Shown here: positions 25,546 through 34,246 of the stretch, piece after piece
How the letters are laid out: every line of letters starts with the position of its first letter
How positions within the stretch are numbered: position 1 is the first letter of the stretch
Source: Belliella alkalica
GTDB lineage: Bacteria; Bacteroidota; Bacteroidia; Cytophagales; Cyclobacteriaceae
Length of the DNA: 64,000 bases
Direction: 5' to 3'
NCBI RefSeq assembly: GCF_022549785.1
Contig: NZ_JAKZGO010000014.1
Span: forward strand, 1 to 64,000
Notes under the pieces: generated by a model
What the model saw: only the letters and a program-made list of their open reading frames with translations
The model's database searches: none
Told to the model about the DNA's origin: nothing
Position numbers and translations under genes: made by a program

Positions 25546-26820
25546 TTACTTCTCTGCTACCAATCTCTCCACAGGAGAGCTTATTGGGATATTGGCGAGT
25601 AACTGGAGTTTATCAATTTTCACTTGATCAAAGGCCATTCTGTTTGCAGGCAAAATAGGATCTGATGGTGGGATTTTTTCCTGAAGCCAATCGACTTGTT
25701 TGCCATTTTTCCAGAATCTAAAACAAAGATGTGGTCCAGTGGCTAAGCCAGTACTTCCCACAAAACCAATAACTTGACCTTGTTTCACCCTTGCGCCAGG
25801 CTTCATCCCAGAAGCGATTTTGGACATATGGAGGTATTGTGTAGTGTAAGTTCCATTATGCTTTATTTTTACATAATTACCGTTGGCACTCGTAAATCTT
25901 GCTTCTACTACTGTACCCTCGCCCACAGATCTGATTTCAGTTCCTGTTGGCGCAGCATAATCTGTGCCTAGATGTGGCTTGTATCTTTTCTGTACAGGAT
26001 GATACCTATTGAGATTATATCTTGAACTGATTCTTGTATATTTCAGCGGATCTCTCAAAAATGCTTTTTTGAAGCTGTTTCCTTCTTGATCAAAAAAACT
26101 CACTTCTCCATTCTGCTCAAAAGGTATAGCATGGTAAGGAGATCCCATATGCTCAAAATAAGCTGCTTCTATATCTGTAATGCCGACAACTTGACCATCC
26201 ACTACTTTTTCTTTGTAGACTACTTTGAATTTGTCTCCTTTTTGAAGTCTTTGGAAATCTACTACCCAACCATACATGTCAGCAAACTGATCTATCAGAT
26301 CTGGTGTAATCCCCAATTGGGTCATGTTTACATAAAGGCTGCTTGAAATTTCTCCACCCAATTCTACATCTCTGTATTCCACAGGTTTTTCTTCTTTGTA
26401 GATGGAAACTTCATCTAACTTGAAAACTACGTATTCTGATGGGTTTGGCTCGTATATAAAAAATTGAGCTTCTGAGGAATCGCGACCGGTCAGAACGGTA
26501 AATTTTTTGTTGAAAGCGATTTTTCGTACATCAAAAATGTCTTTGGATTTCTTGGCAATTTCGTCGATGATCTGATAGGAGACATTGAAGGGAGCCAAGA
26601 TTGTCGATAATGTTTGGTTTTTTCCTACAACACCTTCTATTACATCCAGGTCATTGATGTTGATTCCGTATAGAACAAGATCTTCTTTCATTTCTTCCTT
26701 AAAATCTTCCACCAACACTTTTTCTTCGTTTTGATTGAAGCCTATTTGATCCCAGAAATGATATAAACCTCCTCCAAGTACTAGTGTGATTAGACTAGCA
26801 CTTATCCATTTTTTTTGCAT
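25546..26820 (-). CDS. M23 (LytM-type) murein peptidase
   Basis: 424 residues. N-terminal membrane anchor (residues 5-24), a long LysM/OapA-like linker (VEGVVGKNQTLSTILAPF, LQKGDKFKVVY), then the LytM domain: HLGTDYAAPTG (first zinc ligands H and D) and GPHLCFRFWKNGKQVDW near the end. The usual second catalytic motif is HxH; here it reads HLC, so one histidine is replaced by cysteine. It may act on peptidoglycan cross-links or, if inactive, regulate an amidase. Layout is like MepM. Single gene. Confidence 0.87.
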   Translation of the reverse strand: MQKKWISASLITLVLGGGLYHFWDQIGFNQNEEKVLVEDFKEEMKEDLVLYGININDLDVIEGVVGKNQTLSTILAPFNVSYQIIDEIAKKSKDIFDVRKIAFNKKFTVLTGRDSSEAQFFIYEPNPSEYVVFKLDEVSIYKEEKPVEYRDVELGGEISSSLYVNMTQLGITPDLIDQFADMYGWVVDFQRLQKGDKFKVVYKEKVVDGQVVGITDIEAAYFEHMGSPYHAIPFEQNGEVSFFDQEGNSFKKAFLRDPLKYTRISSRYNLNRYHPVQKRYKPHLGTDYAAPTGTEIRSVGEGTVVEARFTSANGNYVKIKHNGTYTTQYLHMSKIASGMKPGARVKQGQVIGFVGSTGLATGPHLCFRFWKNGKQVDWLQEKIPPSDPILPANRMAFDQVKIDKLQLLANIPISSPVERLVAEK

Positions 26821-27158
26821 TATTTATTGATTTTGTCGGGTTTCCTTTACTCAAAGGAATTTAAATTTAAGTCAAATTCCAAATGTTTAGCTATCAGTTT
26901 TCAAATTCATTTGTGTATTACATTTAAATTGTATAAACCAACAACTTTACAATTATGAAACGCTCATCGAAACATTAAATTATATACTGAAAATATAAGT
27001 TGTGAGATTATTCTATTTAGAAGTTGATTTAATATTGATAGCGTTATTAAATTTTTATGTTGAGTTTGGAATCTAGTGGAATCCAAATATGGTGTTCTTG
27101 GTTTCAGTGCCCGATTTCCCTTTTGATGAAATTAAATTAGTGATCATTTATATTTCCC
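26821..27158. other. Intergenic stretch, no gene
   Basis: AT-rich DNA between two minus-strand genes. It should contain the M23 peptidase promoter and the end of the MFS transcript; no convincing hairpin or coding frame seen. Confidence 0.5.
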
Positions 27159-28352
27159 TTAATCGCCAATCACTCTGGCCCTTCCACTCTTTATCCCAAA
27201 AAATGTAAATAGAAGCGTGCAAACGAGCATCAAGTAGATTAGATGGTCCCAATTGCCGAAAATATCGAAAGCAACACCAAACAACAAAGGGCCTAGGGCA
27301 GCTAGATAGTAGCCAGCTGACTGAGACATTCCTGATAAGGAGGCAGTCACTTTTTCTGAACCTGTCCTCAAGCCTATAAGGGTATAGGCCAAGGAGATAC
27401 TCGAACCTAAACCCAATCCTACCAATGTCAAACCCACATAATTTACCCACAGGGTATGGATAAACAAGGAACTGAATCCGATCATATACATGCTTCCCAA
27501 TACCAAGATGATTCCAACTTGATCCTTGAATTTCACTGCAATAATTGGAGAAATAAATGTACCGAGTAAACCCACTACTTGCATCAATGATATCAAAAGT
27601 CCCGCTTCTACAGGGCTCAACCCTCTGGAAATCATCATGTCAGGCAGCCAAGCTAGCAACGTGAAAAATAGCAACGACTGAATCCCCATAAATAAACTCA
27701 CCTGCCATGCCAACCTGGATTTCCAAACATTGATTTTAATTTCATTTGCATGGATATCTATTATTGGTTTAGGGAATTTCGTTTGTGGTGCCCAAACAAG
27801 AATCCCTATCAAGATCAAAATCCCCCAAGATAAAAGAGAGCCCTGCCATCCAAGATTCAAGTCAATAGCCAATGGAGCACTGATCCCCGAAGCGATGGCT
27901 GCTGTTAATGTCATTCCAGTAGTATAAGATGCTGTTACGATTCCAATTTTTTGGGGGAGTCTATTTTTGATCAATGGAATCAGTAGCACATTGCAGATTA
28001 CAATGCCAATTCCAGTCAGTCCTGTCCCAATGTACAACCAATGTGATCCTCCCAAAACCCTTACAATCGATCCTATCAGTAAGATGAATAGCGCTAATAA
28101 AATCGCTTGAGAATTACCTAGTTTTTTGCCAATAGCGGCTGAAAACAGTGAAAATGTAGCAAAAGTCAACAATGGCAATGTGGTCAAAAAACCAGCCCAC
28201 CCGTTGGACAAACCAAGGTCTTCTCTGATCAATGGAATCAATGGGCCCACAGCAGTGATGGACGGACGAAGGTTGAAAGCAACCAACATAATTCCAAGAA
28301 ATAGAAATCCAGAATTTTTGTAAAGAGGTTGTGAAGCTTGTTTTGTTGACAT
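27159..28352 (-). CDS. MFS transporter, CynX/NimT-like
   Basis: 397 residues from the ATG at 28352 (MSTKQASQPLYKNSG). The frame continues to 28379 without a good start. About twelve membrane segments. Family features: GIMLVAFNLRPSITAVGPLIPLIREDLGLS in the first helix and PLPLIKNRLP-like loops, as in CynX and nitroimidazole-transport-like proteins (NimT). Those exporters move cyanate or small organic ions by proton coupling; the substrate here is unknown. Lies downstream of hemH but separated from it by a terminator. Confidence 0.85.
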   Translation of the reverse strand: MSTKQASQPLYKNSGFLFLGIMLVAFNLRPSITAVGPLIPLIREDLGLSNGWAGFLTTLPLLTFATFSLFSAAIGKKLGNSQAILLALFILLIGSIVRVLGGSHWLYIGTGLTGIGIVICNVLLIPLIKNRLPQKIGIVTASYTTGMTLTAAIASGISAPLAIDLNLGWQGSLLSWGILILIGILVWAPQTKFPKPIIDIHANEIKINVWKSRLAWQVSLFMGIQSLLFFTLLAWLPDMMISRGLSPVEAGLLISLMQVVGLLGTFISPIIAVKFKDQVGIILVLGSMYMIGFSSLFIHTLWVNYVGLTLVGLGLGSSISLAYTLIGLRTGSEKVTASLSGMSQSAGYYLAALGPLLFGVAFDIFGNWDHLIYLMLVCTLLFTFFGIKSGRARVIGD

Positions 28353-28382
28353 GATTTGTATTTGACTCGCAATTTGCAAAAA

Positions 28383-28428
28383 AATAAGGTTCGTGCGAAG
28401 GTTTTTCCTTCATTCACGAACCTTTATT
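28383..28428 (-). terminator. Terminator after hemH
   Basis: AATAAGGTTCGTG pairs with CACGAACCTTTATT; an inner GAAGG/CCTTC stem closes the loop. Located between the hemH end and the MFS gene start. Confidence 0.75.
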
Positions 28429-28489
28429 GTTGTTAAGAGCTTTTTTGTTAACCGTCAACTGTTGCTGTTGTCGGATGACCGTCGACTGT

Positions 28490-29524
28490 TTAACTATTCG
28501 TCTCTACCAAATCCTTCACACAAGCTACCCAAGTGTCATTTGAATTCAAGCTTGGCACCAAGTCCCATTTTTCGCCTCCTAACTCCTCAAATTCTTCTTT
28601 GTATTCCTCACCTACTTCTACGGTGGTTTCTAGACAATCTGCTACAAAAGCTGGAGAGAATACAAGCACTTTTTTGATTCCTTTCTCTGCCAATTCTTTG
28701 ATCACGTCTTCTGTGTATGGCTTGATCCAAGGGTCTTTTCCTAGTCTTGATTGAAAGCATGTCATCACCTTTTCTTCAGGAAGGCCAAGCTTCGCTGCAA
28801 GCAGTCTCGTCGTGTGGAAACACTGTCCCCGATAGCAGAATTGATTTTTCTTGGTGTAGTTGCTACAGCACTTATCAGAAAGTTGGCAGTATCCATCGAC
28901 AGATCCTTTTCGGATTTGTCTTTCAGGGAGGCCATGATATGAGAAAAGATACATGTCATATTCATCTTTCGCCATCATATCCCTTCCCAACTCAGCCCAA
29001 GCTTCCAAAAACAAGGGGTGCTCGACAAAATTGTTGATGAAAGTGATATTTGGAATTATTTGCCATGTTCTGGCTATTTCCATCACCCGGTCGGCCACAG
29101 AACCATTTGTAGCAGATGCGTATTGAGGGAAAAGAGGCAATACGATGATTTTTTGAACATTGGCTTTGTTCAGTTTATTTAGCCCATCCTCTATGCTTGG
29201 AGTTTGATACCGCATCGCCATTTCTACAATATATTTCTCAGGATCTAATTTAGGGATCAGTTTATCTTTCAAATCCTGCGTGTGGAAAAGCAATGGTGAT
29301 CCTCTGTCCGTCCACAGTTTGCGGTATTCTTTTGCTGATTTGGGAGCGCGAAAAGGAGCAATGATCAAATTCACCAACATCCATCTCGGAATAAATGGAA
29401 AGTCAATCACCCTTCCATCCATCAAAAATTCCCTTAAATATTTTCTAACATCCCCAGTAGCGGTGCTGTCGGGTGTTCCAAGGTTTACTAATAGGACGCC
29501 TATTTTTGCTTTATTTTTAGTCAT
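28490..29524 (-). CDS. hemH: Ferrochelatase
   Basis: 344 residues. It inserts ferrous iron into protoporphyrin IX. Seen: VLLVNLGTPDSTATGDVRKYLREFL, the catalytic histidine in LFSYHGLPERQIRKG, and VFSPAFVADCLETTVEVGEEYKEEF (conserved acidic residues at the metal path). The cysteine-rich segment CQLSDKCCSNYTKKNQFCYRGQC is an insert found in Bacteroidota ferrochelatases; cluster binding is not shown. Monocistronic. Cytosolic, membrane-associated. Confidence 0.94.
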   Translation of the reverse strand: MTKNKAKIGVLLVNLGTPDSTATGDVRKYLREFLMDGRVIDFPFIPRWMLVNLIIAPFRAPKSAKEYRKLWTDRGSPLLFHTQDLKDKLIPKLDPEKYIVEMAMRYQTPSIEDGLNKLNKANVQKIIVLPLFPQYASATNGSVADRVMEIARTWQIIPNITFINNFVEHPLFLEAWAELGRDMMAKDEYDMYLFSYHGLPERQIRKGSVDGYCQLSDKCCSNYTKKNQFCYRGQCFHTTRLLAAKLGLPEEKVMTCFQSRLGKDPWIKPYTEDVIKELAEKGIKKVLVFSPAFVADCLETTVEVGEEYKEEFEELGGEKWDLVPSLNSNDTWVACVKDLVETNS

Positions 29525-29851
29525 AATGAAGGTATATACGAGAAGAATTCTTTTTCAGAACCAAAAATACACCCTTTGGTTAGAAATATACCATTGAAAA
29601 AGTCAATCTTACTTAGATAAGTCTGATAATTTGAGTTAATGATGGCTTTTGATACGAAGGCACAAACATGTATTTTGTTCTTTAGTGCCACTCCAAGGTC
29701 TGTGTCCTCATAGGCCTTTTCATAAGAATATGTCTTTCAGATTTTTTATGTTAAAACTTGTACTGTGTTAAAAAGAGAAATGGCTTGTAGGGACATAAGC
29801 CATTGGGTCGGAGTTTTGTTCCTTAATGCCTTCGTAGCATATTCCTCAAGT
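29525..29851. other. Intergenic stretch with short repeats
   Basis: No gene seen. Contains an inverted pair ACGAAGGCA (29654-29662) / TGCCTTCGT (29827-29835) about 165 nt apart, and a direct pair of the form TTTTGTTCyTTArTGCC at both ends, so it may be a decayed intergenic repeat. Confidence 0.4.
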
Positions 29852-30337
29852 TTACTTACCAACTGATTTTCCTACATCAGAAAGCATCTTCGAATCAAAG
29901 TCACCTTTGAGTTCAATAATGATAAAGTCACTATTTTTGTCATTCACCATCAGTACGATGTCATTGATTTTTGAATTGCCTTTGGTGTAGATCATGACAT
30001 TGTTGTTTTTTTCGCTCACTTCCATCATCAGATCAAACTTCTCTTTTTCCAAGCCTTTTTGAAGCCCCATAAACTCAGCTTTTGAGCTGGCAACAGCTGG
30101 GAGTTTAAAGAATTTTACTTTTTCGAGAGATTTTGTAAGCAAAGAGGATTGGTCTTCGTCCAAGTTGATGTTGAAACCTTTGGCAAAATTCATAAAGTTT
30201 CCACCGAGATCCATGTGGAAGAAGTCAGGGTTGCCTTTGTGTTTTTGATACAATGCCTCTACCGATTTGCTTTGTGCAAAAGTGTTTTGGGCGATAAGCA
30301 TAAAGAATGCTGCGAATACTATAAGGTACTTTTTCAT
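29852..30337 (-). CDS. DUF4252 domain protein, second copy
   Basis: 161 residues, signal peptide (MKKYLIVFAAFFMLIAQNTFAQ). The order of segments, an N-terminal 'ALYQKHKGNPDFFHMDLGG', a central 'FFKLPAVASSKAEF' and a C-terminal 'NDIVLMVNDKNSDFIIIELKGDFD', matches DUF4252 proteins of Bacteroidota. The neighbour at 30745-31269 has the same layout. Exported; function unknown. It lies 408 nt from the ECF operon and may be transcribed separately. Confidence 0.82.
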   Translation of the reverse strand: MKKYLIVFAAFFMLIAQNTFAQSKSVEALYQKHKGNPDFFHMDLGGNFMNFAKGFNINLDEDQSSLLTKSLEKVKFFKLPAVASSKAEFMGLQKGLEKEKFDLMMEVSEKNNNVMIYTKGNSKINDIVLMVNDKNSDFIIIELKGDFDSKMLSDVGKSVGK

Positions 30338-30744
30338 AATGATGGAATTATTTGTTTAGTGTGTTTTGTAAATGAGATTCTATTTTTTTAGTGTTCTCGC
30401 AAATCCTCTCACATAGAATTACGCAATACCGCAAAGGCGCAAAGACCGCTAAGACTTTATTAATTTCTTTTTATTTTAATTTCTAGGATTTACTTGCCTC
30501 TTTTTTCTCCAAGTAAAAAGACATCTCTCTGGAATGCTTTCGGGATCGAGGTGACCTGGTGGTCATTTCGAACGTAGAGAGAAATCTCGAACTTAAATTT
30601 ATATATACTTTTATTGTTCCCACTTCTTTGTACAAAGACGGAAGGAGACCTCTCTCCCAAATGCTTTCTGGATCGAGGTGACGTAGTCGTAAAAGGCACA
30701 CTCGTTTTTTTCTAGACTCTCACTTCTTACCTCACGCTTCTTCC
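30338..30744. repeat. Repeat-rich spacer between two DUF4252 genes
   Basis: Holds a degenerate 'CGCAAAGGCGCAAAGACCGCTAAG'-type element near 30427-30453 and two direct copies of a unit reading GGATCGAGGTGAC (about 30542-30554 and 30670-30682), each preceded by ATGCTTTC and a CTCTC-rich part. Between them lies GGTCATTTCGAACGTAGAG. These resemble the dispersed intergenic repeats of Bacteroidota; no gene is supported. Confidence 0.6.
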
Positions 30745-31269
30745 TCACTTGCCTCCTTTATACTTCTCCATTCCGGGGATATTGGTTTTGTCTGCGAGGA
30801 TGTTGAGGTCTTCGTAGGTGAAATTCCCAAGCATGCTGAGCAGCGTGAAGTTTTCTACCGAACCTGTGAGCATCAATAGTTCCCTGACTCTGCCTCCTTC
30901 TTCCCGTACCATGAATTTCACACTTGAAGCCTTGTCTTGGATGTCCATCAATTCTTCGTATTTGTTTTTTGTCAAAGTGGACATTGCTTCATCATAAAGT
31001 GGCTTTCCATTGATTTTTTCAGCAGTAAGAATTCTGATACCTCGGATTTTGGTGATCAATTCACCAAGGTCTGCGGCTTCTTTATCTGTTTTGACATCAT
31101 TGGATTTGAGAAAGCCTCCAGCCATTTGCATCATCTTTGGACTGATATATACTCTTGAAAAGCGGTCATCATCCATGTATTTGGAGAAAAACTTGACGAT
31201 AGCATCGTCTTGTGCCTGTACACCTGAGACGATCAGGAATAGTGACAGGATTAAAGTAACTCTTTTCAT
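30745..31269 (-). CDS. DUF4252 domain protein
   Basis: 174 residues with a signal peptide (MKRVTLILSLFLIVSGVQA). Segments VKFFSKYMDDDRFSRVYISPKMMQMAGGF, IRGIRILTAEKING and VRELLMLTGSVENFTLLSMLGNFTYEDLN are DUF4252-like. Third gene of an operon with an ECF sigma factor and a membrane anti-sigma-like protein (5 nt after the latter), the usual setting of this family in Bacteroidota. Probably a regulon output or envelope sensor; not established. Confidence 0.85.
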   Translation of the reverse strand: MKRVTLILSLFLIVSGVQAQDDAIVKFFSKYMDDDRFSRVYISPKMMQMAGGFLKSNDVKTDKEAADLGELITKIRGIRILTAEKINGKPLYDEAMSTLTKNKYEELMDIQDKASSVKFMVREEGGRVRELLMLTGSVENFTLLSMLGNFTYEDLNILADKTNIPGMEKYKGGK

Positions 31270-31274
31270 AATAT

Positions 31275-31706
31275 TTATTTTTCTTCTTTTGATTGAAATA
31301 TTTCTTGAGGGGTGTTCAAATGCTTGAAGTCCTCCATCACCTGCATGCTACTTGTTCCTTTTTCCAGCTGTGCATTGATCAATGCAAAAGCTTGCATGAC
31401 TTCCAGATAGGCTTGTTTTTCAGCTTCTTTTTGTTGGTATTGCCAAATTGCTATGCCTGATACAAAAAGGATGATCAATCCAGCAGCGATATTCATCCAG
31501 ATTGGAAGTCTTGATTTTGGTGTTTGATTTGGGAGTGAAAATGGTTTTTCACTTAGGTTTGATAGCTCTTCAATTCCAAGAAAAAAGGCTTTTTCGGATT
31601 CATATCCTTCGATTTGGGAAAGGATAAGGCGTAGCCTTTTTTCTTCATGCAATGAAGTCTCACCGTCCCAGTATTTATCTAATAATATTTCTAATTCCTC
31701 TTTCAT
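31275..31706 (-). CDS. Membrane protein, probable anti-sigma factor
   Basis: 143 residues. The N-terminal cytosolic part (EELEILLDKYWDGETSLHEEKRLRLILSQ) is like the zinc-free anti-sigma domain start of Bacteroidota; one membrane helix (IWMNIAAGLIILFVSGIAIWQY) follows, then a short outer tail. Its ATG overlaps the ECF sigma stop by 4 nt. The position directly after the sigma gene, with one membrane span, supports an anti-sigma role; this is inference. Confidence 0.7.
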   Translation of the reverse strand: MKEELEILLDKYWDGETSLHEEKRLRLILSQIEGYESEKAFFLGIEELSNLSEKPFSLPNQTPKSRLPIWMNIAAGLIILFVSGIAIWQYQQKEAEKQAYLEVMQAFALINAQLEKGTSSMQVMEDFKHLNTPQEIFQSKEEK

Positions 31707-32185
31707 TTCTGTTGCATTAAGTAATCCCGCAATGACTTTCTGGCTCTGTGGAGGTTGACCTTGACTTGGTCTAAGCTTACCTCCAGGTAATCGGAGATTT
31801 CTTCGTAACTCAAACCTTCTACTTCTCTTAGTTGAAATACTTCCCGCTGTTTGTCTGGTAATTTCTCCAGGAATTTGAATACCAATCGCAGCCTCTTTGG
31901 GCTTTCGTCATCATACTCCTTCGTTTCTTCCTCAAACTCTTTGTCCCCGAGTGACTCTAGTCTTTTGGTGGAGCGGAAATGTTGCAAGCTTTCGTTTTTC
32001 AGACTTCTTACCATCCAGCCTGTAGGGTTTTCCATTTTTTGAAGATCATTTCTTTGGAGCCATGCTTTTTCAAAAACCTGCTGTAGCACATCATTGGCGA
32101 CATCTCTGTCTTTTACCCAGAGATATGCCATGCGGTATAGCTTGCTTTTTAGAGGCCAAATATGTGCTTCAAAAAATGTCTTCAT
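31703..32185 (-). CDS. ECF-type RNA polymerase sigma factor
   Basis: 160 residues. Region 2 (KLYRMAYLWVKDRDVANDVLQQVFEKAW) and region 4 (LPDKQREVFQLREVEGLSYEEISDYLEVSLDQVKVNLHRARKSL) are clear. No extra sensory domain. First gene of the operon with the anti-sigma-like protein and DUF4252 protein. It probably controls an envelope-linked response. An inverted repeat at 32268-32297 lies in its upstream region. Confidence 0.92.
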   Translation of the reverse strand: MKTFFEAHIWPLKSKLYRMAYLWVKDRDVANDVLQQVFEKAWLQRNDLQKMENPTGWMVRSLKNESLQHFRSTKRLESLGDKEFEEETKEYDDESPKRLRLVFKFLEKLPDKQREVFQLREVEGLSYEEISDYLEVSLDQVKVNLHRARKSLRDYLMQQK

Positions 32186-32267
32186 TCAGGTAGGTGATGC
32201 ATGAGTTTGGGAAATGTTACAGCAATTTGAAAAAAAATACCAACTTAGACTCAATTTAAATTATTCA

Positions 32268-32297
32268 AATAAATAGTATGCATGCCTACTATTTATT
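32268..32297. promoter_or_regulatory. Perfect 11-bp inverted repeat upstream of the ECF operon
   Basis: AATAAATAGTA and TACTATTTATT with an 8-nt spacer (TGCATGCC), about 83 nt before the sigma gene start. Lacks a terminator T run; a candidate operator or AT-rich cruciform. Confidence 0.45.
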
Positions 32298-32363
32298 ATT
32301 TTGCACTGTCAACAAAAGAAACAATGAGCCCAAGAAATCAACATACTGAAAAAATACAAGGCA

Positions 32364-32390
32364 TAAAAAAAGTCCCGAAAAATTCGGGAC
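32364..32390 (-). terminator. Terminator after tRNA-Phe
   Basis: GTCCCGAA and TTCGGGAC with a short loop, followed on the minus strand by a T run. Starts a few bases after the tRNA 3' end. Confidence 0.88.
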
Positions 32391-32393
32391 TTG

Positions 32394-32466
32394 TGGTGAT
32401 GAGTGGATTCGAACCACCGACTCACGGATTTTCAGTCCGATGCTCTACCAACTGAGCTACATCACC
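32394..32466 (-). tRNA. tRNA-Phe (GAA anticodon)
   Basis: Full cloverleaf: acceptor stem GGTGATG/CATCACC with discriminator A, D-arm GCTC-AGTTGGTA-GAGC, anticodon loop CTGAAAA (anticodon GAA), T-arm GGTGG-TTCGAAT-CCACT. The first anticodon-stem pair is a T-T mismatch. CCA is not encoded. A promoter and a terminator flank it. Confidence 0.95.
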
Positions 32467-32486
32467 GTTTACCGTTTAAAGTGATG

Positions 32487-32517
32487 CAAAGGTAGATATT
32501 TGTTGCTTTCTTGCAAA
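32487..32517 (-). promoter_or_regulatory. Bacteroidota-type promoter of tRNA-Phe
   Basis: On the minus strand: TTTG (32517-32514), exactly 19 nt, then TACCTTTG (32494-32487). This is a perfect match to the TTTG-N19-TAnnTTTG consensus of the primary sigma factor, about 20 nt before the mature tRNA 5' end. Confidence 0.85.
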
Positions 32518-32573
32518 TGAATCGACCAAAAAAAATATAAATATTTCAGTCCAAATACACTAATACATACAAT

Positions 32574-33908
32574 ATGAGCATTTTACCTCAGATAGTTTTT
32601 CTTCTGATTTTTGCCGTAGCAGGTTATTTTCTCTTCAAGAGAATCTCTTATCTCAAAAGAAACATATTTCTCGGCAAAGCAGAATCTAGAAATGATCGTC
32701 CAGATGAACGTTGGAAAACGATGCTTTTGGTCGCTTTAGGTCAAAAGAAGATGTTTAAAAGAATCATTCCAGCATTTCTTCATCTATTGATTTACGTGGC
32801 ATTTATTGTCATCAATTTGGAGGTTTTGGAATTTGTGATCGATGGGATTACCGGAAGTCATAGAATCTTTGCTCCTTTCTTGGGAGGGTTTTATGGTGTT
32901 GCCATGAATATCTTTGAATTTCTGGCCATAGCTGTTTTGGTTTCCTGTTTTGCTTTCTTGATTAGAAGAAATATCATGAGAGTAGATCGTTTGACCAAGT
33001 CAGAGCTGAAAGGATGGCCTGCAATGGATGCAAATCTGATTTTGATTATTGAAATCGTATTGATGTTTGCCATTTTGACGATGAACGCCACCGATCAGAT
33101 ACTTGCAACAAGGGGAGTGGAAGGTTACACGCTGCTGAATGGATTATTCTTCAGTGATTTGATACAACCTTTGTTTATCAATATGAGTGATTCTGCTTTG
33201 GTATTCATTGAGAGATTTGCTTGGTGGTTCCATATTGTTGGGATTTTGGCATTTGCTATATATGTGACTTACTCCAAGCATTTGCATATATTCTTGGCAT
33301 TCTCAAATACTTGGTATTCGAACCTGAAGCCAAAAGGTGAAATCAGCAACATGCCTGAAGTAACGAATGAAGTAAATATGATGCTTGGAATCCCTGTAGA
33401 GGGCAATCAAGAGCCTCCTGCTGAAATCAGTAGATTTGGGGCAAAAGACATCAATGACCTGAGTTGGGTCAATGTGATGAATGCTTACAGCTGCACCGAA
33501 TGCGGTAGATGCACAGCAGAGTGTCCTGCCAATATCACTGGGAAGAAGCTATCACCCAGAAAAATCATGATGGATGTTCGTGATAGAGCGGAAGAAGTTG
33601 GTAGAAGCATAGATGCGGGTGGGCCAGGATTGGAAGATGGGAAGTCACTTTTGGGTGACTATACAACCAAAGAGGAAATCAATGCTTGTACCTCCTGCAA
33701 TGCCTGTGTAGAAGCTTGTCCAGTAAATATCGATCCATTATCGATTATCCTTCAGATGCGAAGATACGTCGCAATGGAAGAGTCGGGTACTCCTGCACAA
33801 TGGAATGCGATGTTCCAAAATATGGAAACTAGCTTTTCCCCTTGGAAATTTGCCCCAACCGATAGGTTCAACTGGGCTGAGAAAATCAAGGATGAAGAAG
33901 TTAAGTAG
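32574..33908 (+). CDS. Membrane iron-sulfur protein, HdrC/NarI-like fusion
   Basis: 444 residues. About five membrane helices in the N-terminal half, similar to a NarI/DsrM-type cytochrome b domain. Then two [4Fe-4S] motifs: CTECGRCTAECP, and CTSCNACVEACPVNIDP about 65 residues later. By family it passes electrons between a quinone and a soluble partner. It is followed by the HdrB-like cysteine-rich protein at 34247-35038, the usual partner in Bacteroidota. Reaction partners (for example electron-transferring flavoprotein) are not seen in this window. Confidence 0.85.
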   Translation: MSILPQIVFLLIFAVAGYFLFKRISYLKRNIFLGKAESRNDRPDERWKTMLLVALGQKKMFKRIIPAFLHLLIYVAFIVINLEVLEFVIDGITGSHRIFAPFLGGFYGVAMNIFEFLAIAVLVSCFAFLIRRNIMRVDRLTKSELKGWPAMDANLILIIEIVLMFAILTMNATDQILATRGVEGYTLLNGLFFSDLIQPLFINMSDSALVFIERFAWWFHIVGILAFAIYVTYSKHLHIFLAFSNTWYSNLKPKGEISNMPEVTNEVNMMLGIPVEGNQEPPAEISRFGAKDINDLSWVNVMNAYSCTECGRCTAECPANITGKKLSPRKIMMDVRDRAEEVGRSIDAGGPGLEDGKSLLGDYTTKEEINACTSCNACVEACPVNIDPLSIILQMRRYVAMEESGTPAQWNAMFQNMETSFSPWKFAPTDRFNWAEKIKDEEVK

Positions 33909-34246
33909 AAAGGAGAAGCAAGAGACGAGAAGCAAGATGCGAGAGCCAAAGAAGCGAATGTCCTGAAATGTGATAGGGTCATATCGAACGAAGTGAGATA
34001 TCTCCCCGCAATTCTGCGGAACAGGCTTCTTGCGGTCGATATGACTTGGTTATAAAACCAGGATGTAAGTTAAAAAAATGTCTAACCCTGAATGTCAAAC
34101 TTCGAATTATGCAGTGTAGAATAGAGATAAGATATGGGCTTCTGTCGTGCGCCAGCTAACTTTGTAACTTTATAACCTTAAAACCTTCTATAAATAACCA
34201 AAACCAAATTCAACTCTCCTAAAATTCAAAATCTAAAATTCCACAC
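33909..34246. repeat. Repeat-laden spacer in the iron-sulfur gene pair
   Basis: Begins with a purine-rich run of GAGAAGC-type words right after the stop codon (33911-33960). It holds an element with ends GTCATATCGA (33978-33987) and TCGATATGAC (34036-34045), an inner CCGCA/TGCGG stem, and an A/T-rich 'AAATCTAAAATT' leader before the next gene. No coding frame supported. Confidence 0.65.

Noticed and set aside
30483-30701. Minus-strand frames of about 70 codons
   Set aside because: They fall wholly inside the dispersed repeat DNA and two frames overlap; no coding signature.
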